A stretch of DNA of 6,060 bases from Solirubrobacteraceae bacterium (GCA_030038955.1 JASHQV010000320.1:1-6060); one strand, 5' to 3'. Counted from the stretch's first letter, positions 1 to 5,949 are shown. Translations and numbers: made by a program. The notes: generated from the letters alone by a model not told the origin.

Positions 1-1877
1 GGATCGGACGCAGCGAGGGCGCCGAGGTGATCTTCCGCTGCGAGCAGCTCGACGTCGACTACCCCGTGTTCACCACCCGTCCCGACACGCTGTTCGGCGC
101 CACCTTCTTCGTGATGGCGCCCGAGCACCCCGACGTGATGCGCCTCGCGCACGGCACGCCCTACGAGCAGGCGGTGCACGACTACGTGAACCGGGCACTG
201 ACCGAGTCGACCGAGGAGCGGGGCGCCGCCGACAAGCCGAAGACCGGGGTCCCGCTGGGGCGCACCGTGATCAACCCGGTGACGCGCGAGCGGATCCCGA
301 TGTGGGTCGCCGACTACGTGCTGATGGAGTACGGGACCGGCGCGATCATGGCGGTCCCCGCCCACGACGAGCGCGACCACGCGTTCGCGGTCGCCCACGA
401 GCTGCCGATCCGGCGCGTGATCGAGGCCCCGCCTGACGGATCTAACGATCGCCATAGCTCGCTGCCCACGGATGAGGATCCGCTGCCCACGGGCGAGGGG
501 CACGGTGCGTTGCCGTACACCGGTGACGGCACGATGATCAACTCAGGCGAGTTCGACGGCCTCCCCAACCGCGAGGCCTACGACCGGATCGTCGCCTGGC
601 TCGACCGCGAGGGAATCGGCAACCCATCGGTCAGCTACCGCCTGCGCGACTGGCTGCTGTCGCGTCAGCGCTACTGGGGCTGCCCGATCCCGATCGTCTA
701 CTGCGACCGCTGCGGGCTGCTGCCAGTGCCCGACGAGCAGCTGCCGGTCGAGCTGCCCGACGTCGAGGACTACCAGCCGAAGGGTCGCTCGCCGCTGGCC
801 GCCGCCGAGAGCTGGGTCAACACGACCTGCCCCGGCTGCGGCGGCCACGCCCGCCGCGAGACCGACACGATGGACACGTTCGTCGACTCGAGCTGGTACT
901 TCCTGCGCTACTGCGACGCCCGCAACGACCGCGCGCCGTGGGACCGCCGCGTGCTCGCGCGGTGGATGCCGGTCGACCAGTACATCGGCGGCGTCGAGCA
1001 CGCGATCCTGCACCTGATGTACGCGCGCTTCTTCGTCAAGGCGTTCGCGGACATGCAGCTGCTCGACGTCCAGGAGCCGTTCGCGGCGCTGTTCACGCAG
1101 GGGATGATCCTCGGGCCGGACGGGCAGAAGATGTCGAAGTCCAGGGGAAACGTGATCTCGCCGACGCCGATCGTGGAGCGCTACGGCGCCGATGCCGCGC
1201 GCTGCTACATCCTCTTCATCGGCCCTGCCGACCAGGACGCCGCGTGGAGCGAGAGCGCGCTCGCGGGCCAGCACAGGTTCCTCGGGCGCGTGTGGCAGCT
1301 GGGCGCCGACCTCGCTCCCGCCGACCCCGACCCGTCCGTCGCCGAGCCGCCGCTGACGAGCGATAGCGATGCGCCCGGGTACGACGCGCTCGACGGCGAC
1401 GCGCTGGCGCTCGTGCGCAAGGCCAACTGGGCGATCGACAAGGTCACCGTCGACATCCAGCGGTTTTCGTTCAACACCGCGATCGCGGCGATCATGGAGC
1501 TGGTCAACGACATCCACCGCGACCGCAACGCCGGCGCCGAGGTGGCTCGCTTCGCAACCGCCACCGCCGCCTCGCTGCTGTTCCCGTTCGCCCCGCACGT
1601 CGCGGCCGAGACGTACGAGCGGCTCACCGGCCAGCGCGTGTGGGAGGTTCCGTGGCCTGACGCCGACCCGGCGATGCTCCGCGCCGACGTCTTCCAGCTG
1701 GTCTGCCAGGTCAACGGCAAGGTGCGCGACCGCGTCGATGCCCCGACTGGCGCCGCCCGCGAGCAGCTCGAGCAGCTGGCGCTGGCGGCCCGCGGCGTGC
1801 AGCAGCGCATCAATGGTCACGAAGTGGTCAAGGTGGTGGTCGTGCCCGACAAGCTGGTCAACGTCGTCATCAGGTAG
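1..1877 (+). CDS. leuS: Leucyl-tRNA synthetase, 5'-truncated by the window edge
   Basis: Class I aminoacyl-tRNA synthetase that charges tRNA-Leu in the cytoplasm. The reading frame is already open at position 3 (I-G-R-S-E-G-A-E-V, the usual LeuRS WIGRSEGAEV region), so the GTG at 27 is internal. About 624 residues are present; the catalytic N-terminus with the HIGH motif lies upstream. In order: the CP1 editing domain with TTRPDTLFG (72-98), GTGAIMAVPAHDERD (333-377; the Asp after His is the usual editing-site residue), an insert with a tandem repeat (about 435-515), YTGDG..NSGEFDGL, a four-cysteine zinc knuckle (CDRC at 702-713, CPGC at 828-839), DTFVDSSWYFLRY, the KMSKS loop (1128-1142), the helical anticodon-binding domain (FNTAIAAIMELVNDI, from about 1470), and the C-terminal domain with QVNGKVRDRV and VVPDKLVNVVIR. 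The stop is TAG at 1875-1877. It heads a probable four-gene operon. Seen: all motifs. Inferred: that the enzyme is functional. Confidence 0.98.
   Translation, partial: IGRSEGAEVIFRCEQLDVDYPVFTTRPDTLFGATFFVMAPEHPDVMRLAHGTPYEQAVHDYVNRALTESTEERGAADKPKTGVPLGRTVINPVTRERIPMWVADYVLMEYGTGAIMAVPAHDERDHAFAVAHELPIRRVIEAPPDGSNDRHSSLPTDEDPLPTGEGHGALPYTGDGTMINSGEFDGLPNREAYDRIVAWLDREGIGNPSVSYRLRDWLLSRQRYWGCPIPIVYCDRCGLLPVPDEQLPVELPDVEDYQPKGRSPLAAAESWVNTTCPGCGGHARRETDTMDTFVDSSWYFLRYCDARNDRAPWDRRVLARWMPVDQYIGGVEHAILHLMYARFFVKAFADMQLLDVQEPFAALFTQGMILGPDGQKMSKSRGNVISPTPIVERYGADAARCYILFIGPADQDAAWSESALAGQHRFLGRVWQLGADLAPADPDPSVAEPPLTSDSDAPGYDALDGDALALVRKANWAIDKVTVDIQRFSFNTAIAAIMELVNDIHRDRNAGAEVARFATATAASLLFPFAPHVAAETYERLTGQRVWEVPWPDADPAMLRADVFQLVCQVNGKVRDRVDAPTGAAREQLEQLALAARGVQQRINGHEVVKVVVVPDKLVNVVIR
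460..501 (+). repeat. In-frame 21-bp tandem duplication inside leuS
   Basis: Two adjacent 21-bp units, 460-480 and 481-501, match at 17 of 21 positions and share an identical first 12 bases (CGCTGCCCACGG). Because the unit is a multiple of three, the leuS frame is kept and gives S-L-P-T-D-E-D followed by P-L-P-T-G-E-G. The repeat lies in a surface-type insert of the editing domain, between the HDERD motif and YTGDG. The preceding codons (441-458: TCT AAC GAT CGC CAT AGC) are richer in A/T third positions than the rest of the gene. It looks like a local replication-slippage expansion in a tolerant loop. Confidence 0.8.
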
Positions 1878-1881
1878 CCAG

Positions 1882-2355
1882 GTGACGCCGTATGTCGCGG
1901 TGATCGGGGCGAGCCGTCCGACCGCGGAGGACCTGGTCGACGCCGAGGCGATCGGTCGCGGGCTGGCCGAGCGCGGTGCGATCGTCGTCACCGGCGGGCG
2001 CGGCGGCGTGATGGCAGCGGCCTCGCGGGGCGCCGCCGAGGCCGGCGGCGTCGTCGTCGGGCTGCTGCCGGGACTCGACCGCGGCGAGGCCAACGAGTGG
2101 GTGACGGTCGCGCTGACGACCGGCCTGGGAGATCTGCGCAACGGGCTCGTGGCACGCGCCGCCGACGCGGTCGTCGCCGTCGGCGGGGCCTACGGCACGC
2201 TGTCGGAGATCGCGCTGGCGCTGCAGGCAGCGACGCCGGTGTTCGGCCTGCACAGCTGGGAGATCGACGGGGTGCGCCGCGTCGCCTCCCCGAGGGAGGC
2301 GATCTTGGCGGCCTTTGAGGCCGCCACTGCCGGGACCGGCCACTCAGGAGCATGA
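1882..2355 (+). CDS. TIGR00725-type SLOG/LOG-fold protein (putative nucleotide-binding or phosphoribohydrolase-like)
   Basis: A 157-residue Rossmann-like protein of the SLOG superfamily, closest in pattern to the TIGR00725 / LDcluster4 group. Seen: an N-terminal beta strand and loop YVAVIGASRP (4-13), TGGRGGVMAAASRGA (37-51), VVVGLLPG (57-64), a GLGDLRNGLVARAADAV segment (81-97) and GGAYGTLSE (101-109). The last two correspond to the Arg region and the PGGxGTxxE loop of LOG cytokinin-activating enzymes; Val replaces the Pro, while Arg86 and Glu109 are kept. Known LOG proteins release a base from nucleoside 5'-monophosphates, but no substrate is established for this subgroup, so activity here is open. 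The GTG start at 1882 is chosen because homologues begin just before the first beta strand and leuS ends 4 nt upstream. Only a weak AGG at 1872-1874 could act as a ribosome site, so translation is probably coupled to leuS. The stop overlaps the next start (ATGA). The upstream open frame inside leuS is a shadow. Confidence 0.9.
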   Translation: MTPYVAVIGASRPTAEDLVDAEAIGRGLAERGAIVVTGGRGGVMAAASRGAAEAGGVVVGLLPGLDRGEANEWVTVALTTGLGDLRNGLVARAADAVVAVGGAYGTLSEIALALQAATPVFGLHSWEIDGVRRVASPREAILAAFEAATAGTGHSGA

Positions 2356-2870
2356 GCGACACCGTGGGTCGGATGCTGCTGCGCGAGATGCACCTCGACG
2401 AGCTGAGCCGCGTGCTCGAGCTCGAGGCCGACCCCGACGCGGCGCCGTTCATCCTGCGATGGTCCGATGGCGATCATCGCCGCTCGCTGTCGGACCCCGA
2501 CGAGGCGCATCTCACGCTCGAGCAGGACGGGCAGATGGTCGGCTTCGTGCTGCTCGCCGGCTTGCGCAGCCCGGATCACAACATCGAGCTGCGGCGGATC
2601 GTCGTCTCGCCGCCCGGATGCGGACTCGGCGCGGTCGCCCTGGAGCTGGTCATCGCCCGCGCCTTCGAGCAACTGCACGCACACCGCTTGTGGCTGGACG
2701 TGAAGACGAACAACGATCGTGCGCAGCGCGCCTACCGACGCGCGGGCTTCGTCCAGGAGGGCGTCCTCCGCGACGCCCGGCTCACAGACGGCATCTATGA
2801 GTCGCTGATCGTGATGTCGATCCTGGAGGCCGAACGATCGAAAGTCCGCCCGAGCCGGCGCCTAACCTGA
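2352..2870 (+). CDS. GNAT-family N-acetyltransferase
   Basis: A 172-residue acetyl-CoA-dependent acetyltransferase of the GNAT fold, with the general look of the RimJ/RimL/SpeG group. Seen: N-terminal LLREMHLDELSRVLELE; a central strand GQMVGFVLLAGL (60-71); motif A, ELRRIVVSPPGCGLGAVALELV (79-100), whose PGCGLGA matches the pyrophosphate-binding Q/RxxGxG/A turn of acetyl-CoA; and motif B, LDVKTNNDRAQRAYRRAGFVQEGVLRD (115-141), the typical 'N..A...Y...GF...G..R' pattern. The substrate cannot be told from sequence. ATG 2352 overlaps the upstream stop as ATGA, but the AGGAG at 2346-2350 is only 1 nt from it. GTG 2364 (13 nt from AGGAG) and ATG 2373 (MLLREM..., where many GNATs begin) are alternatives. 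The C-terminal tail ERSKVRPSRRLT is basic and probably unstructured. It is the third gene of the probable operon, 6 nt before holA. Confidence 0.93.
   Translation: MSDTVGRMLLREMHLDELSRVLELEADPDAAPFILRWSDGDHRRSLSDPDEAHLTLEQDGQMVGFVLLAGLRSPDHNIELRRIVVSPPGCGLGAVALELVIARAFEQLHAHRLWLDVKTNNDRAQRAYRRAGFVQEGVLRDARLTDGIYESLIVMSILEAERSKVRPSRRLT
2863..2868 (+). promoter_or_regulatory. Weak -10-like hexamer just before holA (possible leaderless start)
   Basis: TAACCT (fits TAnnnT) ends 8 nt before the holA ATG at 2877, a distance that would place a transcript start at or just before the start codon. No -35 match is visible 16-19 nt upstream. The hexamer overlaps the end of the acetyltransferase gene. 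It is suggested only because holA has no Shine-Dalgarno sequence, and could easily be chance. Confidence 0.2.
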
Positions 2871-2876
2871 ACCGCG

Positions 2877-3881
2877 ATGGCCGCCACCTTCAAGCCCGCA
2901 TACCTGATCCACGGCGACGATCACGGGCGGATCGCCGAGCGCCGCGCGAGGCTGCGAGCGCTGGCCGAGCGGGACAGCGGGGCCCACGGGGTCGAGGTCT
3001 TCGAGGGGGAGGCTGGCATTCCCGACGAGGTGGCCGCGGCGCTGAACGCGATGACGCTCGCGATCGGGCGGCGGTTCATCGTCGTCGACGGGGTCGAGCG
3101 CTGGAAGGACAAGGAGCTCGACCAGCTCGTGGCGGCGCTGGCCGCGATCGCCCCGGACACGACGGTTGCCTTCTTCGCCCGCGAGGAAGGGCGGATGAAA
3201 GCCCCGGGTCGGCTGCACGAGGCGGTCACCAAGGCCGGCGGCGACATCGCCGCGGAGAACAGCGTCAAGCCGTGGGAGCTGCCGGGGTGGGTGGTCATGC
3301 GGGGTCGCGAGCTGGGGCTGGAGCTGGCGCCGGACGCCGCCCGTGCGCTGATCGCGCACGTCGGCGATCGTCAGCAGCGGCTGCTGCGCGAGCTGGAGAA
3401 GCTCGCCTTGGATCTGATCCCGCCCTCCGCTGCCGCCGACTCCCGGGTCTCGGTCGACGTCGAGTGCGTGGAGCAGGCGGCCGCGCCTTCGGCTGAACGG
3501 CGTGCCTGGTCGCTGGCCGACGAGCTCGTCGCCGGCGAGCGGGCGCCGGCGGTGCGGCTGCTGCTGCAGACGCGCGCCCAAGGCGAGCGGCTGTCGGGGC
3601 TGATCTACTGGATGGGCGCCCGCGTGCGCGAGGCCCACCGGGTCGCCGAAGCGCTCGACGCCGGTCAGCCGCCCGCGCAGCTCAAGCGGACGCTGCGGAT
3701 GCCGGCGCGCGCGGCCGATCGACTGATCGGCGACGCGAGCCGCGCCGGCAGCGAGCGCCTGCGGGCCGCGGTCGGGCGGATCGCCGACCTCGAGCTGGCC
3801 TCACGTGGCGGCGGCTCCGGCGGCGCCTCCGAGGACACGGCGGCGCTGCTGACCGTCCTCGAGATCACCGGCGAACGCTGA
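2877..3881 (+). CDS. holA: DNA polymerase III subunit delta
   Basis: The delta subunit of the clamp loader, which opens the beta sliding clamp with the gamma/tau and delta-prime subunits at the replisome. The 334 residues match the usual family length. Seen: N-terminal AYLIHGDDHGRIAERRARL (8-26), where other AAA+ members carry a P-loop that delta lacks; LAIGRRFIVVDGVERWK (61-77); TTVAFFAREEGR (95-106); the delta signature GDRQQRLLRELEKLALDL (163-180) followed by VSVDVECVEQ (191-200); LADELVAGERAPAVRLLLQTRAQGERLSGLIYWM (213-246); and the C-terminal collar-helix region with a Gly/Ser-rich stretch (310-318) before TAALLTVLEI. About eight extra residues (Ile-Pro-Pro to Asp-Ser) lengthen the loop after LEKLALDL. 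ATG 2877 fits homologue starts, but 'CTGAACCGCG' upstream has no ribosome-binding site, so it is translated by coupling to the gene 6 nt upstream or from a leaderless transcript. It is the last gene before the convergent rpsT. Confidence 0.96.
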   Translation: MAATFKPAYLIHGDDHGRIAERRARLRALAERDSGAHGVEVFEGEAGIPDEVAAALNAMTLAIGRRFIVVDGVERWKDKELDQLVAALAAIAPDTTVAFFAREEGRMKAPGRLHEAVTKAGGDIAAENSVKPWELPGWVVMRGRELGLELAPDAARALIAHVGDRQQRLLRELEKLALDLIPPSAAADSRVSVDVECVEQAAAPSAERRAWSLADELVAGERAPAVRLLLQTRAQGERLSGLIYWMGARVREAHRVAEALDAGQPPAQLKRTLRMPARAADRLIGDASRAGSERLRAAVGRIADLELASRGGGSGGASEDTAALLTVLEITGER

Positions 3882-3913
3882 CCAGACGAACGCCGACCGG
3901 GACCTGACGCACA

Positions 3914-3945
3914 TGATGCTCCCGATACGGGACTCAAGTGCATCA
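3914..3945. terminator. Compound hairpin between convergent holA and rpsT (candidate bidirectional terminator or structured element)
   Basis: The outer arms TGATGC (3914-3919) and GCATCA (3940-3945) are perfectly complementary. Directly inside lies a second perfect stem, TCCCG (3920-3924) and CGGGA (3928-3932), with a 3-nt ATA loop. The two stems stack on the left side and leave a 7-nt bulge (CTCAAGT) on the right, giving 11 paired positions. It lies 33 nt after the holA stop and 26 nt before the rpsT stop, so the position suits termination in either direction. There is no T-tract on either strand, so intrinsic termination is unproven; a processed 3' end or another role is possible. Confidence 0.35.
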
Positions 3946-3948
3946 CCC

Positions 3949-3970
3949 CCCGCTGGAGCTGCGTGGCGGG
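3949..3970 (-). terminator. Small GC hairpin abutting the rpsT stop codon
   Basis: CCCGC (3949-3953) can pair with GCGGG (3966-3970) around a 12-nt loop. On the minus strand it starts at the base right after the rpsT stop. With five base pairs and no T-tract it is weak support for an rpsT terminator; a C-run at 3946-3951 lies beside it. Random pairing is likely at this GC content. Confidence 0.18.
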
Positions 3971-4240
3971 CTACTGCGCAGCGGTGCCGCGACGCACGCG
4001 GGCGGCGCGAGACTTCTTGCGGGCGCCGTTGTTGCGGTGCAGGGCGCCCCGCTTGACGGCCTTGTCGATCGTCTGCACGAGCGTGCGGTGCTCGGCGTCG
4101 GCGGTGGCGTCGTCGCCGGCGGCGACGGCTCGCTCGAGCCGGCGGAAGTAGGTCTTGACGCGCGACGTGTAGCGGCGGTTCTCGTCGTGCTCGCGGCGGG
4201 CGCGCAGGATCCGCTTCTTCTGTGAGTGGATGTTGGCCAT
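3971..4240 (-). CDS. rpsT: 30S ribosomal protein S20
   Basis: An 89-residue primary 16S rRNA-binding protein of the small subunit. Seen: the characteristic start MANIHSQKKRILRARREHDE, a middle helix TSRVKTYFRRLERAVAAGD, and the family's C-terminal signature IDKAVKRGALHRNNGARKKSRAARVRR. Length and basic three-helix layout agree with S20; Arg is favoured over Lys, as expected at high GC. ATG at 4240-4238 is certain from the MANI start. The minus-strand frame happens to stay open a further 1.5 kb antisense to murJ, but that extension has no S20 homology and is a composition artefact. No Shine-Dalgarno is visible in the 20 nt upstream, which is notable for a ribosomal protein. The gene converges on holA and diverges from murJ; a TATAGT hexamer (4292-4287 on this strand) would give a leader of about 40 nt. 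Confidence 0.98.
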   Translation of the reverse strand: MANIHSQKKRILRARREHDENRRYTSRVKTYFRRLERAVAAGDDATADAEHRTLVQTIDKAVKRGALHRNNGARKKSRAARVRRGTAAQ

Positions 4241-4285
4241 GTCGAAGCGCGCAGCCGCCGTCAGCTTTCCGCCGCCGCGCGCCCC

Positions 4286-4293
4286 TACTATAG
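4286..4293. promoter_or_regulatory. Shared divergent -10 element for rpsT and murJ
   Basis: The only clearly AT-rich patch in a GC-rich intergenic gap reads TACTATAG. Its core CTATAG (4288-4293) is a perfect palindrome. On the plus strand TACTAT (4286-4291) fits a -10 hexamer for murJ and would start RNA near 4298, almost at GTG 4301 and 15 nt before ATG 4313. On the minus strand TATAGT (4292-4287) differs from TATAAT at one position and would start rpsT RNA near 4280, about 40 nt before its ATG. No good TTGACA-like -35 box is seen on either side at 16-19 nt. The position between divergent genes supports the call; start sites are inferred. Confidence 0.55.
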
Positions 4294-4312
4294 CGGCGAC
4301 GTGGCCGACGAG

Positions 4313-5935
4313 ATGACCGCCGCCGGCGGCAATCCCACCCCGCCAGCGGCCTCCGCCCCGCGGCGGCGGCTGGCCACGAACACCGCGATCTTCGCGATCG
4401 CCACCGCCCTCTCGCGCGTCGCCGGGCTGGCCCGCGAGATCGTCGCCGCCAGCTACTTCGGCACGACTCCGGCAGCGTCGGCGTTCACGATCGCCTCGCA
4501 GATCCCAAACCTGATGTCGAACCTGTTTGCGCAGGCGGCGCTGTCGGCGGCGTTCGTGCCGGTGTTCACCGACCTCTTGCAGCAGGGACGCAGGCGCGAG
4601 GCGTTCAAGCTCGCCTCGACGCTGTTCTGGATCATCCTGATCGCGCTGGGCGCGATCACGGCGCTCGGGATGGTGCTGGCTGGCGTGATCCTGCCGCTGT
4701 TCAGCGGCAAGCATTTCGAAGGGGACGTGGCGGCGACGCTGACCCAGATCATGTTCCCGGTCGTGCTGATCCTGGGGCTCACCGGGATGCTCGTCGGGAT
4801 CCTCCAGTCCTACGACGAGTTCACGCTCCCGGCGCTCGCTCCGGTCGCCTGGAACCTCGTCATCCTGGTGCTGCTGGTCGTCCTCCACAAGCAGCTGCGG
4901 CCGCACATCGAGGCGTACGCGATCGCCTGGCTGGTGGCGACGTTCGTGCAGCTCGCGATGGTCGGCTGGGCGCTGGGACGGATCGACTTCCGATTGCGGT
5001 TCGAGCTCGACTGGCGCGATCCCCGGATCCGCCAGGTGTTCATGCTGATGCTGCCGGTGACGATCGGGCTCGGGATCGTCAACCTCGACTCGCTGATCAA
5101 CTCCGTGTTCGGCGCGCTCGTGAAGGGCGCCCGTGGCGAGGGACCCCGCGCGATCCAGCTTGCGTTCCTCGTCTACATGCTGCCGCAGGGGGTGTTCAGC
5201 GTCGCCGTCTCGACCGTGCTGTTCCCGACGCTGAGCCGGCAGGCCGCGCGCCGCGCGCCCACCGCGATGCGCCACACGCTCGGCAACGGCATGCGCCAGA
5301 TCAACCTCCTGCTGATCCCGTGCGCGGGCGGGCTGATGGTGCTGGCGACGCCGATCGTGCAGCTCGTCTTCCAGCACGGGAAGTTCACGCCGTTCTCCAC
5401 GCACCTGACCTCGCTTGCGCTGTTCTGGTACGCCTGGAGCCTTCCGTTCGCGGGCCTCAACCTGCTGCTGACGCGCACCTTCTTCGCCCTGCAACGGCCC
5501 TGGATTCCGACCAAGCTGGCCGGGCTCAACATGATCGTCGACATCATCGTCAGCGTCGCCCTGTACAAGCCGCTGGGGATTGCCGGGCTCGTGATCGGGA
5601 CAGCCGCCGCCAACATCGTGATGGTGGCGCTCCAGTACAACCGGATGCGCGTCGGCTTCAACGGCCGTCTCGAGGGCGGCCAGACGCTGATGATCACCGT
5701 GCGGATCGTCGTCGCCGCGGCGATCACGGCGGCGGTCGCCCGCGCTGTCTGGGTGGGGCTGCACGGCCTCGTGGGCAGATCGATCGCCGGTCAGATGGCG
5801 TCGGTCGGGCTGGCGGTGATCGCCGGCGCCGCCGTGTACGCGTGTCTGACGCTGGTGATGCGAATCCCGGAGGCGCGTCAGATCGAGCGGCTGGTGGCGG
5901 GGCGGCTCGGCCTGAGGCGAATGTCGGCTCGTTGA
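4313..5935 (+). CDS. murJ: MurJ/MviN-family lipid II flippase (MOP superfamily)
   Basis: A polytopic membrane protein that moves lipid II across the cytoplasmic membrane for peptidoglycan synthesis. From ATG 4313 it has 540 residues, close to the family's usual 510-540, with about 14 hydrophobic segments and a short Ala/Pro-rich N-terminal extension. Seen: the MviN start TAIFAIATALSRVAGLARE (24-42), IPNLMSNLFAQAALSAAFVPVF (64-85), the LPQGVFSVAVSTVLFPTLSRQ segment (290-310), VFQHGKF (362-368), and PLGIAGLVIGTAAANIV (420-436). No C-terminal kinase-like domain of the mycobacterial type is present. Arg35 and Arg41 match E. coli Arg18 and Arg24, but by my gapless alignment Asp39 and Arg52 become Ser56 and Ser69, and Arg270 becomes Leu286. 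GTG 4301 is an equally possible start; a GTG at 4226 would overlap rpsT and is unlikely. No Shine-Dalgarno is obvious, so a leaderless or short-leader transcript from the shared -10 is likely. Confidence 0.95.
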   Translation: MTAAGGNPTPPAASAPRRRLATNTAIFAIATALSRVAGLAREIVAASYFGTTPAASAFTIASQIPNLMSNLFAQAALSAAFVPVFTDLLQQGRRREAFKLASTLFWIILIALGAITALGMVLAGVILPLFSGKHFEGDVAATLTQIMFPVVLILGLTGMLVGILQSYDEFTLPALAPVAWNLVILVLLVVLHKQLRPHIEAYAIAWLVATFVQLAMVGWALGRIDFRLRFELDWRDPRIRQVFMLMLPVTIGLGIVNLDSLINSVFGALVKGARGEGPRAIQLAFLVYMLPQGVFSVAVSTVLFPTLSRQAARRAPTAMRHTLGNGMRQINLLLIPCAGGLMVLATPIVQLVFQHGKFTPFSTHLTSLALFWYAWSLPFAGLNLLLTRTFFALQRPWIPTKLAGLNMIVDIIVSVALYKPLGIAGLVIGTAAANIVMVALQYNRMRVGFNGRLEGGQTLMITVRIVVAAAITAAVARAVWVGLHGLVGRSIAGQMASVGLAVIAGAAVYACLTLVMRIPEARQIERLVAGRLGLRRMSAR

Positions 5936-5949
5936 GACCGGGCGCGGCG

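Noticed and set aside
27..29. GTG as a leuS start codon
   Set aside because: The frame is open upstream to the window edge and codes for the conserved IGRSEGAEV sequence; the gene simply begins before the window.
1369..1881. N-terminal extension of the SLOG protein inside leuS in another frame
   Set aside because: The extension is a Ser/Arg/Thr-rich shadow of leuS; the SLOG fold starts right after GTG 1882.
543..2141. A 532-codon open frame on the minus strand antisense to leuS and the SLOG gene
   Set aside because: Low-complexity Arg/Val/Ala/Asp/His composition without recognisable motifs; the plus strand carries well-conserved LeuRS. Long antisense frames are expected at this GC content.
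2315..2800. Plus-strand 161-codon open frame overlapping the GNAT gene
   Set aside because: Arg/Ala/Pro-rich shadow in another frame; the GNAT frame carries acetyl-CoA-binding motifs.
3911..3945. tRNA or tmRNA fragment suggested by CGGGACTCAAGTGCATCA
   Set aside because: No acceptor stem, T-arm or CCA end can be built around it; the only structure is the local two-tier hairpin.
3938..4225. Plus-strand open frame of 95 codons antisense to rpsT
   Set aside because: It is the antisense of a clear S20 gene, with low-complexity Gly/Ala/Val/Leu content and no ribosome-binding site.
4226..4312. Earlier GTG start for murJ at 4226
   Set aside because: It would overlap the rpsT coding region, cross the probable promoter and add residues with no MurJ similarity (DVGHVEARSRRQLSAAARP).
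4241..5764. A minus-strand open frame of about 1.5 kb antisense to murJ, in frame with and upstream of rpsT
   Set aside because: The translation is rich in Arg, His, Gln, Asp and Glu with no domain, typical of the antisense of a hydrophobic GC-rich gene. S20 ends the frame with its own clear MANI start at 4240, and murJ on the other strand is unmistakable.
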